Positions 22,371-35,900 of a stretch of DNA of 64,000 bases are shown here, piece after piece. The stretch lies in contig LR746271.1 of the NCBI GenBank assembly GCA_902729315.2, positions 4,911,001 through 4,975,000 of the forward strand. Reading direction: 5' to 3'. Each line of letters opens with the position of its first letter. The first letter of the stretch is position 1. The notes beneath the pieces are model-generated. The model made no database searches, was not told the DNA's origin, and saw only the letters and a list, made by a program, of their open reading frames with translations. The translations under genes and the position numbers were made by a program. Origin of the DNA: Spirodela intermedia. Lineage: Eukaryota > Streptophyta > Magnoliopsida > Alismatales > Araceae.

Positions 22371-25300
22371 TTATATGAATGGGGGTAGGCCATTTTTAAG
22401 CATCCTTATCACCTACCGAGAGTACAGAATCTACTAGCAGTAGTTTTATGACGGGTTATTTAATCATAGTAGAGTATTGGCTATACACAGTATGCTAGAG
22501 TATGGAAACTTAGATTCTGATGTTATTCTAGACTTAACAAGGTTGAGTTTTCTAAGCAATCAATAGCTATTTTTGATTACATCTATTCTTTTCAAAATAT
22601 ATCGATTGAGGAGGTTTATGAGCTACAATTTGTGTGAGATATTTTAGAAGAGAATATGGGCCTTAGTGAAGCTAAGTTTCTACATGAGGTGCCTGTGGTG
22701 GATTAAACCAATAGATGGCATATTGTCAGAGTAGCAAGTGAGTGTTTGTTCATATTTGGGACTCAACTACCTTCCCATGTACCAGCTCAAAGTCCTCAAC
22801 ACTGCATTCCCATTTAAAATACCAAAGTGCGATAGCCTGGACAATGAAGAACTACCCTGAGGTGACATTTGAAAGAAGTCTCTAGGTAGTTTGAGTTATG
22901 CTAATCTATTTAGTGCCAATTTTCTCAGGATTTTGTGGAAAATCATAAGATGGTATGAAGGCATTGACCATTGTATTTCCTATTTTTTTTGAAGTATGAA
23001 GGAGACAATTGAAAGATGTTATAGTCATTCACGGGTTATTCTGAAATAGCCGCCGTAGTTTCTTGAACTCCAAATATTCGTTTGTCATGCTTTTACGAAT
23101 TTGCATGAAATGAAAAATTTGAGCCTTGGATTCACAAAGAACTAATCTTGTGCTGAAAAACGAGATCTTGAATCGACAAGACTTACAATCTTCAATCCTT
23201 GAATCCACAAGGATCAAATAGTTTTCTTGAATCCACAAAGGTCGCTTGAATCTCTAAATACTCGGAACTCTCTCTCAAAGAGAATGAAAATTCGTAATAA
23301 CCAAGTTGTCCTTGAAGTTACAACATACTAGTTCTTAAATTAGTTCAAATCAGTTGTAACTTTCCTAGAAAATATGAACTTAAACGAAAAAAATTAAAAT
23401 GAACTAATAGTAATATAGTTAGCACACTGAAAACTCTAATGGACGTGTATGAACTTAGTAAGTTCAAATAAGTTGTAACTTTCCTAGAAATTAAAGTGAA
23501 CTCCCAGTGAGATAGTTATTCACATGTTTCATTTCGGTCTAATTTGATTTGGGTCTTCACTGTGTGTTTTGTTTTTTCCAGCCCACACTTCACGTTTTCA
23601 AAATGCCTGCGCCACCTAATTTTTGACCTTTCCTGATTGTGTATGCTGTTCAACATCACTTACTCTCATTTTGGGCCTTCCCACATTTCTCATCCACATT
23701 TTCATGTTTTCACACAACTTGGGTCAAAACGCTTTCGTCTTTCTTTTTCTTTGAAATGGTGTCCTACATCATTTCCCTACTAAAGCATGAATAACTTTGA
23801 ACGCAAACCACTGAGGCCTAGCATCTCGTGTATAAATTGTGACTAGCATCAAAATCTATCATTTGCAATTTGTATCCATCTGCTGGCACTCATCATGCAC
23901 AATCCGTTTCATTTTGTTTCAGTCTGTTATCTTCCCATTCAAAATTTCCATATACTGTTGTGTTAATGGTACCCGTTTGTTTTGCCTTCATAGATCCAAG
24001 GTAGCATCCGTGAATCACTAAGCAAGGAAGTTTTGGAGTCGGCCATCCAGCTCAGGTATGCCATTCCGATTGGAAGTGAATGAGAGTTGTTTTTGGTTTT
24101 CAGGTTGCTCAAACCAGGTCTTCATCCTATTTTTAGGCAAATGAAAGCGGAAGATATTGGGGGACTAACGCTGGAAGAGCTTCAGACCATGGAGAAAGAA
24201 CTTGAGGCCGGATTGTGCCGAGTTCTGGGGATTTTCTGTGTGACTGGAGAAAGAACATGAAGCATGAAGGAACATGAAAGAAAGGTATGTGTGTGACTTA
24301 TTTCCGATAGCTTTGAAGATAATCCAGGGGTAGATTTTTATCCTTCGGTAATATATAATTGTCTCTTACTTCAGCATTCCTTTGATTTCTTTTACGGATC
24401 GGATGGGGCAGACCTGATTCTTTTATTAATTATATTGTAGTTCCTGTCCCCTGAGATTTATGCGTAGTCCTGAGATCTCGTAGTCACCCTTCCTTTCCTT
24501 CATGGAGGCGCTGAACATAGACAGTTTCCATACCTGGAAATCAACTGATCTCTTGGGCTATGAAAATAAAAGTGGAAGGAATCAAGGTTGGAAAATCGTA
24601 GCCACTTCGCCCCCTTGTCTTTTTATGTCTAAATAGAGAACAGGGCACTACATCAGACTGTATAATGTATGGCTAATTGGCCGACCTTTTCAATGGCTCA
24701 CAAGCACACTGACTGATCATAGGTCCATGAGTTCCACATTAATCGCCTCTCTAACGTGAATTCTCACGTTAGACCCATCTTTTCTTCAACTTATTGAATA
24801 GGTACAGAGGACCGTTACATGGTAAAGAATCGCAGAAACATGAACTATATGTTAAAACTGAAGTGAAAGCAGCAGCCCCCGTTGTTGTAATTAATGGAGG
24901 CATAGACATTGGATTCAGCGTATACCTTGAGTTTAAATCATTGCAGTGGAGTACACCATTGACGCTGAGTTACGTAGTAGACACCAGAGCTTAGGCGAGT
25001 GCAGTGACAGCCCATATTGAATGTAGGGTAGAAGACAATGGGGTTATACTAGTAGAGCGCAGCAATGAGGCGCAGCTAGCCACACTAGCCTTCAATAGAT
25101 GAACCAGATGGTTACTTCATGGTCTGGAGTAGTAGACAGCAGGGGCAATATAATCTGGCATTCGTGCTGTAGTAGTGTGTGGCAGAAGATGCCAGAGAAA
25201 AGAAGTCTCGATAGCAGTTTTTGTCACCCTGGTTTTCTTTTCTGAAGAAGGCTCTCAAAGAATAGCAGACGAATAATCAATTTCTCATGGATATCTCTGA

Positions 25301-27872
25301 GTTCCTTCATCGTGGCACTTCTGTTTGGAAGCCTAGAGGAAGAGAGGAACGACATCCAGGATCTGGGGGATAACCGTCGGAAGCTTCAGCTGTGGAATCA
25401 CGAACCTCGGCAATGGAGATGCTCTTGATGAGTAGTGGCAGGGCGTTGTCCCGCAGAGATTGGAAAAGGTTGTCAGTATGCTACTTGTGTAAGAAAACCC
25501 CAAGGAGAGGGAGAAGGAAGAAGATGGAGACCAGAGGCGGCATCCGCATTGTGGAAGTCTAGAACTACAGACCAGCGCATATGTGAGCTGCTGTTGATGC
25601 TCGTCTTATCCTTCAAGTGTAAGCGTTCGAGGGTTGGCCACATGGCGGTGACAGAAGTGGCAGCAGCGTGAGGAACCCCGAAAACCCTAGCCATAGATCG
25701 CTATATCATTAAGACAACAGAAGGAATTATAGCTGAAATCCTGCTCCCACTCCCCCAAAGAGTCTCCCAAAGAGGACTATAAAACTATTAGAACCGTATT
25801 GTTAGAGACTCCGGAAGAGGAACAATAGTGGAAACTATGAACATATTGTAGAACAATAAAAGTAGCTTTCATCTAATTTCTGATGCGCTCAGTTCACCCA
25901 GTCATTGCACAACGATGTGCATATCAACTACCTACTTCTTGGTTGACATGCTCACACGAAAGATTTTTCAGGTCTGCCTTCTTTACTGCAATAGTCACTA
26001 CTTTTTCGTCTATAAATCAGTTATGGTTCTGTTTCTATGCTTCGGAACTATTTACGTTTCTAGGATGCCTTTCTGTACAGACACTTGAAGAATTATGCAA
26101 ATAACATAACATTGTTTTCCAAACTGTTTCCTTCTCGTGTTCAAAGGGCACGGAATTGATGGAGGAGAATGCCCTTCTGAGAAAAGAGGTGATCGGCCTT
26201 CCGACAATGCCCTAGTCGATGCATGCAGAGCTCACCCATTATTGGCCCGTCAAAACACATCGAGTCCTCAAGCAGCAGAAAACAGGCGGCAGATTATGAG
26301 AGCGTCACATGTGAGGATGGACAGTCAAGTGACGTCGATAAAGCACGCCAGCTCAGGAATTTGGCGTCTATTCAGATACTTCAGTTAGACTAAGGTATGC
26401 TCCTGAAGAAACCTAAATACTTTATCACTCTTCTTTCTTTTTTCTTTTGGAATTTGCTTTTGAATTTTATTGATACTTGCCAGTGTTTGACACTATATTG
26501 AACTCGCATGTAATGAGAAGGTCCCTTCAGCGATGGTGCATATGAAAGTACTTAATAATAATCAAAATAAGCTTTCAATTGTCATATGGTTTTTAATGGT
26601 TTTGATTCTTTATTAGTTCATAATGTTTATTGACTTGGAATTTATTAACTTCAGTATTTTTTTATAGATTTCGGAGAATATTCCTTTTCCACATTCATTG
26701 TTTGACTTCCTAGTTTCCGTGAGTTTTAGATCCCCCCTATTGACTGACACTTGGGTCAATTACATCCACTTGACAGAGAGATATCTTGGATTAGAATCCA
26801 TGAAAGATAGATTCATATTTATAATTTATTTTATATTATCATCTTGTTCTTTCTTTTTTGTGTCATTTCGTTCTTAATTCTGCATCACCAGGGTTTTTAC
26901 AGTCAAACTTCTATCGGATCTGTGCTCAAGTAAACGAACACCTCATTTACTCACGACATTTATAAGGTGAATGGGCTTCATATTTTTTTGAAATGTCTTT
27001 CGCTTCTTTAGTCACCTAGTCTAATTATTTCTAGTGTTATAAGCTTGAAGGCTTTTGCTTGGTTGATATTTTAATTTCTTGTCATGAGCGTGTCTTATCA
27101 TTGTTTCAATATCTTATTACTTGAATAATTAGCTATCCTCTAAAAGTTTAAGCAATCAGGGAAATAAAGCAGCAACCATATATATAAATCACAACTTGCA
27201 AGTAGATCTGGCAAGTCCATTACTTACCTTTCATTTACTTAGCCCATGCATCCCTAGGATCCACTTCCTTTATTGTAATTGGTGTTATGGGCCTTGAAAT
27301 GGTAACTGGTGATTTTTCACTCTGCAGGATAGTCAAAATCTTTGGATTGGGTTGGATCTATGAAGCTTGTAACGATGGGCTTTTCAGCCAAGGGATGATT
27401 TTACTGGCGAACAGGTTTTACATTGATGGTTGGATTAGCTAACAAACCCTTCACAGGCTTTTAGGCACTCCGACTGCTCTATCTTTGGACCAAGCAATGA
27501 ATTTTGCATTCTAGTATGATGATATTGGGTTGTTTTAATTGGTCTTTTTTTCATGTAGAGTTTATAAGTGACTAAACTTGATACGTTGTTCTCACCTTCT
27601 ATGAAACCTTCATTGTCATTGGCCAAATAGTTCAACTTTCTTCAAGTTTAGAGAATAAACTTCTGCAGTGATATTGATTCATGCCGTCGTTCTAATCGGT
27701 TTGACGTCGTTTTCTTTGACTACACCTTTCGTTACTTCATTGTCTCTTCCTCGCTGACTAATAAAATTTCAGCCGAGTTTTGCGCTTACTATGTTTTAAC
27801 TAGCCTTAAGGCCGAGGATAAGATGCTGTCCTGCTCTCTGATTGCCAGACTGCCAGCTCGAGTGGGGTGTGA

Positions 27873-30800
27873 CAAAGTATTCAAATGTTCTCTTTATATA
27901 TTGAGATGGATGATGCTGGAAGCGTGAAGCATTGAAACTAGCTGGAGAGTGGGGTGTCGAAAGCCTAGAGGAAGTCACTTGATGATTCTTTCCATTTGTA
28001 TCGACTTTCACTTTGCAGGTTACAGGTATCAGGGATGGAGGGGAAGAGGTTCAAGGCCAAGAACACGGCCTGTTGGGGGATATCTTGAGAGGAGCTTGAA
28101 AGAAAGCTTTGCTCAAGTATGGCAGGAATATATGCGCTGAAGAAATAATTTCTTTTCTGCGGAAAAGTAATGTTTCAGGCCATAAATGTTTTAGCTTAAT
28201 GAGAATTTCCTTGCAAATCCACTCGAATGCAGAAGAAACCGCCCTAACTTTACATGAGATCCTGTCCTACATGGTTTCTCTTTTCTCACGCAGGTTTCCC
28301 TTCTAAGACATAAGAAGTCTCTTTCATGCTTCTTGAACTTCACTTGATCGATAAATGATGCATCTTGAAAGAGAATGAGAGCTTTACTATGGCCAGATAG
28401 TCCCCTCGGGGATTACTTGAGGACGAATTCGCCATGATATGTGGTCAACCTTGATTACATTCCTTCCCTCACCCCAACCCCGTTCTGTTGGTGTTAATTC
28501 ATGTGAGAATTACTACACAGATGATTTTGGTCTGCTGGATGTACATGACTCGTTGCATTATGATAGCCTTTGTAACCAAAAACTAAGGTTCTCACTCGGC
28601 CGGATCAAAACCAGCAAAGCTTAGAAGCTGATAATGGCCATTATTTTATCTTCACGCTCATCAACTAGTTGTTTATGGGTTATGAATGTTAAATGAGACC
28701 TGTCTACCAACAATACCGGTTTTTTTTTTAAAGTTTGGAAGAGTTGTGGGCTAGAAGGCTGGGGAGGAACTATATTATGTCCGATTATATAAAATCTTCA
28801 GAAACTGAATGTCATAAACGATGTTTGATCTTGAATAAGAAAGAACGAACACGAAAGACCATCTAAAACAGTGATTGCCGTTAATTATTTCTGGTCATAA
28901 TTAACGTTTAGGTTTCTGGTAAACTTTCTCAATCATACACTTACATGACTTGAGCCAACATCGTGACTCTATGCAAATAACATTACTTTTCCCATAATCT
29001 CTTGATGACTGACTATCATGTTTAGATTAGGATTACATAAAGAACCTTAATAGCTGATATCATGGACAAGACTGAGTCACACATACGAGGGTATCTATGT
29101 CTGCTGTATGTCAGTAACCAATCATAGGATATGCAAATTTTATATTCATAACAACAAGCAAGTATTCATTTGAAATAGTTTTCCACTTATTTCTAGCTTG
29201 AATGACTATCCTACTAAAAAAAGGCCTATATTTAATACAAGGAAAATATTGATGTTACTAGAAGAAATCATTAAAGAAACTAGCCACCATTAATGTAATA
29301 TACGTTTTGTAGGCTCTTTCTCTGAATTTCACATTTTTAATGCTAAATGTGACTTTTTTTTTCCCAGATGTTGTGATTGTGTCCACTTTACAATGAGGAA
29401 TGGACACCATTCAAGAAAAAATGATTATTAGGCACAAGTTCATGAATATTTAATAATAATTAACTCAAAAACTTATCATTTGATGTAGGACTATCTCCTT
29501 AGCTCAAAAAATATAAGACTTCATCTGATATTTGTGTGTATGAAAATTATTTTCAAATCTTCACCAATATACTCAATTTTTCGTCAAAATACTGTATTAG
29601 CACTATTTTACATGAGGAAAAAAATATAAATAAAATCTTAGTAAGTGTTGTAAAGGTTAATGGATATTATTTCATGAGATAGTGAATGATATATCATGAT
29701 AATTAGGCTCTGAATGATGGTGATGCCAAATGAAATAATGAACATATAGCTAACTTATGAACTTCATATGCCACTTGATTTGTAAATTTTAACTAATATT
29801 GTGTACCAACTCTTGGCAAACTTCCATGAGAATTGACGATAGATTAAATATTAAGTTATGGCTTCTCATGTTGTTCAGACAACATTTCTACTTATAAGTA
29901 AATTCACCCTAAATTAAAAAATTATGCCCACAATAATAGTAGCATTAACAGGTGAAAGAGATGAAAAAATTTAATAGTTCTACAAACTCATTATCTGAAA
30001 AGTAATGGCTGACAGTTTTTGAGCACTTTCAAACCTTTCTATGCTCTAAAACATAGAAAAATTATACCCTTAGGAATTAACCTCTAAATTATTTGGTAAC
30101 TTCTAGAACAAGCTTTTCATATCCAAAATGGTGCAACAATTGTAGGACCACACTGCAAAAATCAAGCTTCCACTCATAGATTTCCCCTATTCAATGGCAC
30201 CAACTAAGTGGAAAGCCAACCTGGTGATAGTCATAGACACTGTTGATTGTATTACTTGAAAGTTTATATCAAATAGTTTATCTATTTTTCATTTTGACCA
30301 TTCAATCATAGAGGATCAAACAAACAAACTCATATTTGACTACTAAGGCAGTCAATATCTTACTCGTACACTAGATGCAAATGACTTTAATTGTTTCTTA
30401 AGTAGTTAATTAGAAAGCAAAACATAAGACAAACTTAGTATATAAACTCAATGTCAAATAGAAAGGGATATCACATGTCATGAAGGATGAGATAGAACAT
30501 TTGGTGCACAAGTATAGACTCTTCTCAATGCATCCTAAAGAGACCATGATAAACTCTTGGCCTTGCTAATGACGTATTATATTGACTGAGTGATGATAAA
30601 ATGTAACATTTTAATCTCTTAGTATCAATCATGGAATCCACCGAAATACATGCATGTGGTTATTTCACCTCATTAAATACTATGTCAATGTGGTCACCTT
30701 AATTATTTTATGATCATTAATATCTAAGGATACTTCTATTTATCTATGTACTATTAGTCCTAATATAGGCTAAATAGATTGCCAAGGAATCTCATTCGTT

Positions 30801-31510
30801 CAAATGTGCAGTAATTACTTTCTCATTGTCACATATTCTATAAATATCATGAATTCCACCGAAATATGCACTACAATCATTACATATCATGAGATGAGTC
30901 AATCTGATAAATTCAACTCATTGAGGTGAAGTTTATTTCACAAGTTCTTATCAGAACAAATAGCATTATATCAAACTATGTATAAATATTTTCTTATCAC
31001 TTCTCATATATTTTGCATAATTTTATCCTTCTAATTGATCTTGTATTACTTTGTGACCATCAAAACATAATGCATATAATACTATAATAGCTATAATAGC
31101 TACAAGCTAACTTGGGAAGTTTCGAATCTAAATGTCATAAGATCAATTTCTGTTTAAAAAAATCAAGTTTGGACAGTACATGAAGATCTTCAGCTAAATT
31201 AATAAGATAGTAGTCAACAAAAGATAGTAAACTTTCAAACATTGTTTCTATTGTAATTGTGAATTGTGTTGGTAACAATATGTTGTGTCATTGCTGCATC
31301 ATTAGCAATAATTGTGAATAAGTATTGGACAATAATTGCATTCAAACTTAAAATCTCATACCACTATAACTTTACCATTGTAAAATTCCTACTTCATCCT
31401 CTTGTGCCCTTTGTCAACATCAAAACTACTACAGCTCCAAGGACCAGAAAATACAAAAAAAATGATATTTCATAAAAACAATGAAATGCTACACTTTATT
31501 TTAATTATAC
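27873..31510. other. Pseudogene 3' flank and AT-rich tail of copy B
   Basis: No gene was recognised. To about 29390 it aligns with 15503-16800, including the possible 3' UTR acceptor at about 28285-28293. Beyond that the two copies share islands (for example near 29720, 29900 and 31100) separated by sequence unique to copy B. Frames are short and interrupted. Confidence 0.55.
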
Positions 31511-34500
31511 CCACGATATTATTTCACATTATTTCAAGTTTTTATCAACATCAACATGATTTTTTCAGAATACTTGTCAAATTGCTACCACATTAAATGA
31601 TCAAAGTAGGTAATACTAGATTTTTTTGTAATAATAGAATAATTGATAAGTGCTATGTTCACACAATAAGATGAGAAAGTAAAGCATATTAAAAATGATA
31701 AGCGTTGGAATTTTGTTATCAAGATCAAATGGTAAGAATAGTGAGAGAGTAATGCACATATATATCAAATTCATTATTAAAAAAAAAATGGCATAATTGG
31801 AGAAACATTCAAGTAGTAATGTGCAAGGTTCTTTCTCTACCAACCAATCAAGCAGCATTTTAAAACTCTCATCAATACCAGTCACAAACAAATAAATATG
31901 TTATTAAAATCTAAGTCTAATCACTTCACCATAAATAAGATCAAGCACTTATAATATTAGCAAGATGGTGTAGCCATCAACTACATTGTACATGTTAAAC
32001 TCTTTAAATGAGGTCAAACAAAATATTGATGACTTTTTAAAGGTGATAAGAGAATTAAATCAAGTATATGTAAATAATGACAAGAAAATACTCTATAAAT
32101 GGAGTCAAATACTAAAAGACAAGAAACTATAATTATACATCAAGGGAACACATTATAAATCTAAAATACCATGTCTTTAACCTTAAAATCGTGTATAATC
32201 ACCATAATTAAGCATTGAATATCAGCACAAATTGAACCCTAAGTGTGTCCTTAAAGCAAAATCTATGGAGCTCCAAGGATTGTTCAAAGAATATTCTTAG
32301 TTAGAACAAATAAAAGGAAACTTTTCCAAGAAACTTCTTTAAAAATTTCACGAAAGCCACAAAATGGTAAGAATATTAATAGAAGGTGGTTTACTTGCCC
32401 TAAAAGAGCTCAGATAAGTCAGAAATAAGTTAATATATAATTAAGTAACAGGTATATCTTGAAAAATAATCAATCAAACCATAAATAATGCATCATGCAA
32501 CCCATCCAATTAAAAGCATTAAAACCTTTTTTTTCTTTGCTACTGCAAATATTTCCACAATATCACCAGTGGAGACTAAATCAAAAATATCAACAATGAT
32601 AGAAGCTAACATGTAATTTTTTTAAAAGAATATTCAAAGGGAAATTACTTCCATAAAAAACACTAAAAGTATATATCACATAGAACATTGAAAATTTGTA
32701 TAAAAACATTATTAAAAGTTTTGTACTGGAATGAAACCATCTTTTTGTAATTCTGAAACATGTAATGTTCAAATAAAATTTAAAATTTTGCAGCAGTAAG
32801 GTACAGCTGAAAATTAGTGAGAAGTTGGGTTTTGTGCATTTGTGATTTAAAATTGAAAGAAAAAATAACACAACATGGACAAAGATATAGAGATCATAAA
32901 TAATATCAATGATAGATCATGAAACCTATTTCATAATGGAATAATATGTTTACTAAATGAAAAAAAAATCCCTCCAATATGGTGCAAAGGATTTTCAGAT
33001 GAGAACATGATTTTTTAATTAACGATTTTATAAAATATTTACCCAGTTACAGCAGCGATAATCTCCTATTAGAAATTAGTTTATATCTTCTTTTGGCATT
33101 CAAAATATTTTAAATGGTTCCTTAAGTACATTAACAAGTAAGTTTTCTTTATTTTCTGAAAAACATATATAAGCTACAATAGTTGTCCACTTCACATGTG
33201 ATGAAAAGTATAGGAGAAAACCCAAATGCCAACCCAAAAACATGGAACCCTATGCACTTACTCAGTTGAACTGGTATTGGTACAAATGGATCGAGTTGAT
33301 GGGATCCTTAGTTCTACAAATCCAAAAGACCATATTCAGAACTTGCACCCCTCTCCTATACTCAGCCAGCTAATAACCTTGGGAAGTGCTTTCCCCTAAA
33401 TCATCAATCGGTCACGGTCTCTTTATCTCATCAACCACAAATAGCTGTTCAGCTAGAAGTAGGAGAGACATTTGGAGATGAGAAACATATAGACATTGGA
33501 AGAAAAGAGATGGTAAGGGTTTCATGGGAAGCTATCTAGAAGTAGAAGAAAGCCATGTCTAAGGAAAAAGTTGGGACTCAAGAATCATCATAGAAAAATC
33601 AAAAATCCATTAGCCTTTCTCCCACTTACCTCCACTATGAACCAACTAAATCTCTACCCCACACTACTTTGTGACTCAGTGTTGGAGTTGTGAGTGTGAT
33701 GTAGAGGTGCAAGGAGAAAGGTAGAAAGTTTTGGGATTCTGAGGATAAAGGAGGAAAGAGGCCACTTTTTAAAATCATCCTCTCCTAGACTTGATTGGGA
33801 ATTCCATTTCTTGCTTGATGTGTGAAGGAAAGGATCCCATCACCACTACACATTAAAGCATATCCATATTAACTAAGTAGATGCATTTCCCCCTCCCACA
33901 TTGATGAGTATCAATGGCTGGTTGGGCTTGCTTTGATGCCTAGACAGCTTGTTACCTACTCACAACATGCCTAACTGTGGAAGTCTTTACACCATATAAA
34001 TAATTTTGGATTTTGTTTTTTTTGCTCAAATACTATATAGTAAAAAACTTATTAATATGAGGTTTAAGGACATATACTCTAACATCATTCAAGCATGTTA
34101 TCATAATTACACATCTTAGAAACTATAAACATTTCTTTCACATGTGTCAATTCATTTTCATTCATTATTGTTTTGGATTATTATTCACACCTCACCTTTT
34201 GCCACATTCATTTTGAAATCAATGTATATTCTAGGCGCCTAGATATTACCCTTTTCCTTATGAGAAATTACCTTGATTGCAATAGATGACAAGCAGAGCT
34301 CAATTGGGCCAAGTATGTGAAAAAAAGATAAAATGGTTTTTTTATACATCTTTAACATATATATTCACAAGGAGCAGTAAAATAAAGAAATCCCTTATAA
34401 TTTTTTGGTCAGGTCACTTTAGTATGGCATGTGGTACAACTTAGGAGAACCATCATTAGTCATCATTCCAAGTTGGAGAGAATAGTGATTAGATGGGGTA

Positions 34501-34640
34501 ATGATAATACATCATGTTTATGTGATATGTATTGCATAGGTAGTATATTTTGTGCATTACTCCATACTAAATGATATAGATTTAATGACCAATCATGTAA
34601 AGAATATTTTAAATTCATTTCTGAAAGCGTGATTAATGTA
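31511..34640. other. AT-rich intergenic sequence, no gene seen
   Basis: Highly AT-rich; the longest frames (31616-31891 and 32590-32871, both minus strand) are rich in Phe, Ile, Leu and Lys, as expected from composition alone. A less AT-rich patch at 33290-33960 could be an old repeat, but no domain or terminal structure was found. Confidence 0.55.
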
Positions 34641-35900
34641 TTAATTTTACATAACTTTCTAGTGTATTTATATTTTTTAATATTTATAAATTATATATTA
34701 ATATATTTTACTTGATATTTTCACCATTAAATATGGCAAAAATTAAGGCTAAAATTAGAATTTGACGCTGGAATTTATTTTTTTAGATAAAAATTTTTTT
34801 CATGATTTTTTGCATTTTTTTCAAAATGTTTTCGGAATATATCCCGATTTATAGGTCTATTATGAGCTTGTTAAGCAGGTCCATTAAGGTCAACTGCATT
34901 GGTTTATTAATTAAATAAAAATGATTTATGAAATCGGCAGAAGTGCATGGAAATGGCTAGAAGTAGCTGAAAAATGGCAAGAAATACACGAAAAAAGGGA
35001 AGACAATCCTCATTGAAAATCAAGAAGTTTCTAGCAAGTTGATTCCTCACTGCTCTAATTGATTCTAGATACAATGGGAGTATAAAAACTTCCAATTTAG
35101 GGCAAAAAAGGGACTCATTTTCATCCAATTTCCATTGTGTGATAGATAGCAATGTTCTTTCAACTTTTTATGTTATTTTGATAAAAGTCTGATTTCTAAT
35201 TTTTTATGTCATTTATTTGATTCATTTTGCTGATAGGTGAAAGAATTGAAGAAATGACCGACTTCTATGATGTTTATTCAAAATTCAGCTTGAATTCGTT
35301 CATCAACCTATCCCCGATGTTAAAGCAGAAAAAACTATAATTTCAATTTGTTATTTGTCTGATTTCCTGCTGTTTTCTAGTTTTTATTAGCTTTAATTTG
35401 ATTTACAAAGTGACTCATGCAATGAAAATAGATTTATTTATCTCAAATTTTGAATTAATTTGTCCACCTTGTCCTGGGTGTCAAAGGTGGATTTTTTACT
35501 TTAAATTCCTTTTTAGTTTCATTTTGTAAACGATTTCTTTAGTTGAATTGATCTTAAACCTGTCTATGATCCATAACCTTATTGTTTTCTCATCAGATCT
35601 TGTATAGTTTTCATAAATCCATCATTTGTGTCTCTGCTGGCATGTTCTACTAACTATGGGAGGAGCTGATCAAGGCTTATTGAGCACATAAAATTAATTT
35701 CTCTCCATCTCCATTGTTTCTTTCATTATTTTAATTTTTATTTTTACTTAGCTTTAAATATTTAGAGAAAGAAGAAGATTATCATTAAACTTGATATGTT
35801 TAATATGGATCAACCAAATATTATTTTATTAATGTTCATTCAGTTCTATAATGTTTAAATTTTGACATCTCTTAATTAAATTATTAAGAGATAATTAGGT
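34641..35900 (+). mobile_element. LTR-like sequence with TATAAAA, family unknown
   Basis: A non-coding stretch with retrotransposon LTR style: an AT-rich lead, a GGGAGTATAAAAAC core (TATAAAA at 35081-35087), and a pyrimidine-rich section near 35710-35750. No partner LTR, target duplication or adjacent protein remnant was identified. It may be a solo or truncated LTR, or ordinary intergenic DNA. Confidence 0.3.

Larger units (their letters stand above)
19446..27872 (+). pseudogene. SVP/StMADS11-class MADS-box pseudogene (copy B)
   Basis: Tandem duplicate of the gene at 8275. Recognisable exons: 19446-19627 (182 nt, open), 22995-about 23073, 23994-24055 (62), 24137-24284, 26147-26188 running on to 26394, and the terminal CTCGAGTGGGGTGTGA at 27857-27872. 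Defects: (i) the near-invariant Ser22 of the MADS domain is Trp (VTFWKRRRG), with two further substitutions to Cys/Ser in the FSSTGK segment; (ii) in-frame TAG at 23047-23049 in exon 2; (iii) the exon-2 donor GTAAG is gone; (iv) a 48-nt insertion in exon 4 creates a TGA at 24258-24260; (v) the exon-5 counterpart is deleted near 24360; (vi) frame-breaking indels, including one extra base near 26335, disrupt the C-terminal exon. A transcript could at most give a bare MADS domain of about 60-78 residues. Confidence 0.88.
18285..31510 (+). repeat. Tandem segmental duplication, copy B (about 13.2 kb)
   Basis: Second unit of the duplication described for 7085-18055, same orientation and order of anchors. 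It is longer than copy A mainly because of the intron-1 satellite (21165-22370) and extra AT-rich sequence at 29400-31000. The MADS gene inside is a pseudogene. By-eye divergence in introns is substantial, with many indels, so the duplication is not recent. Confidence 0.85.
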
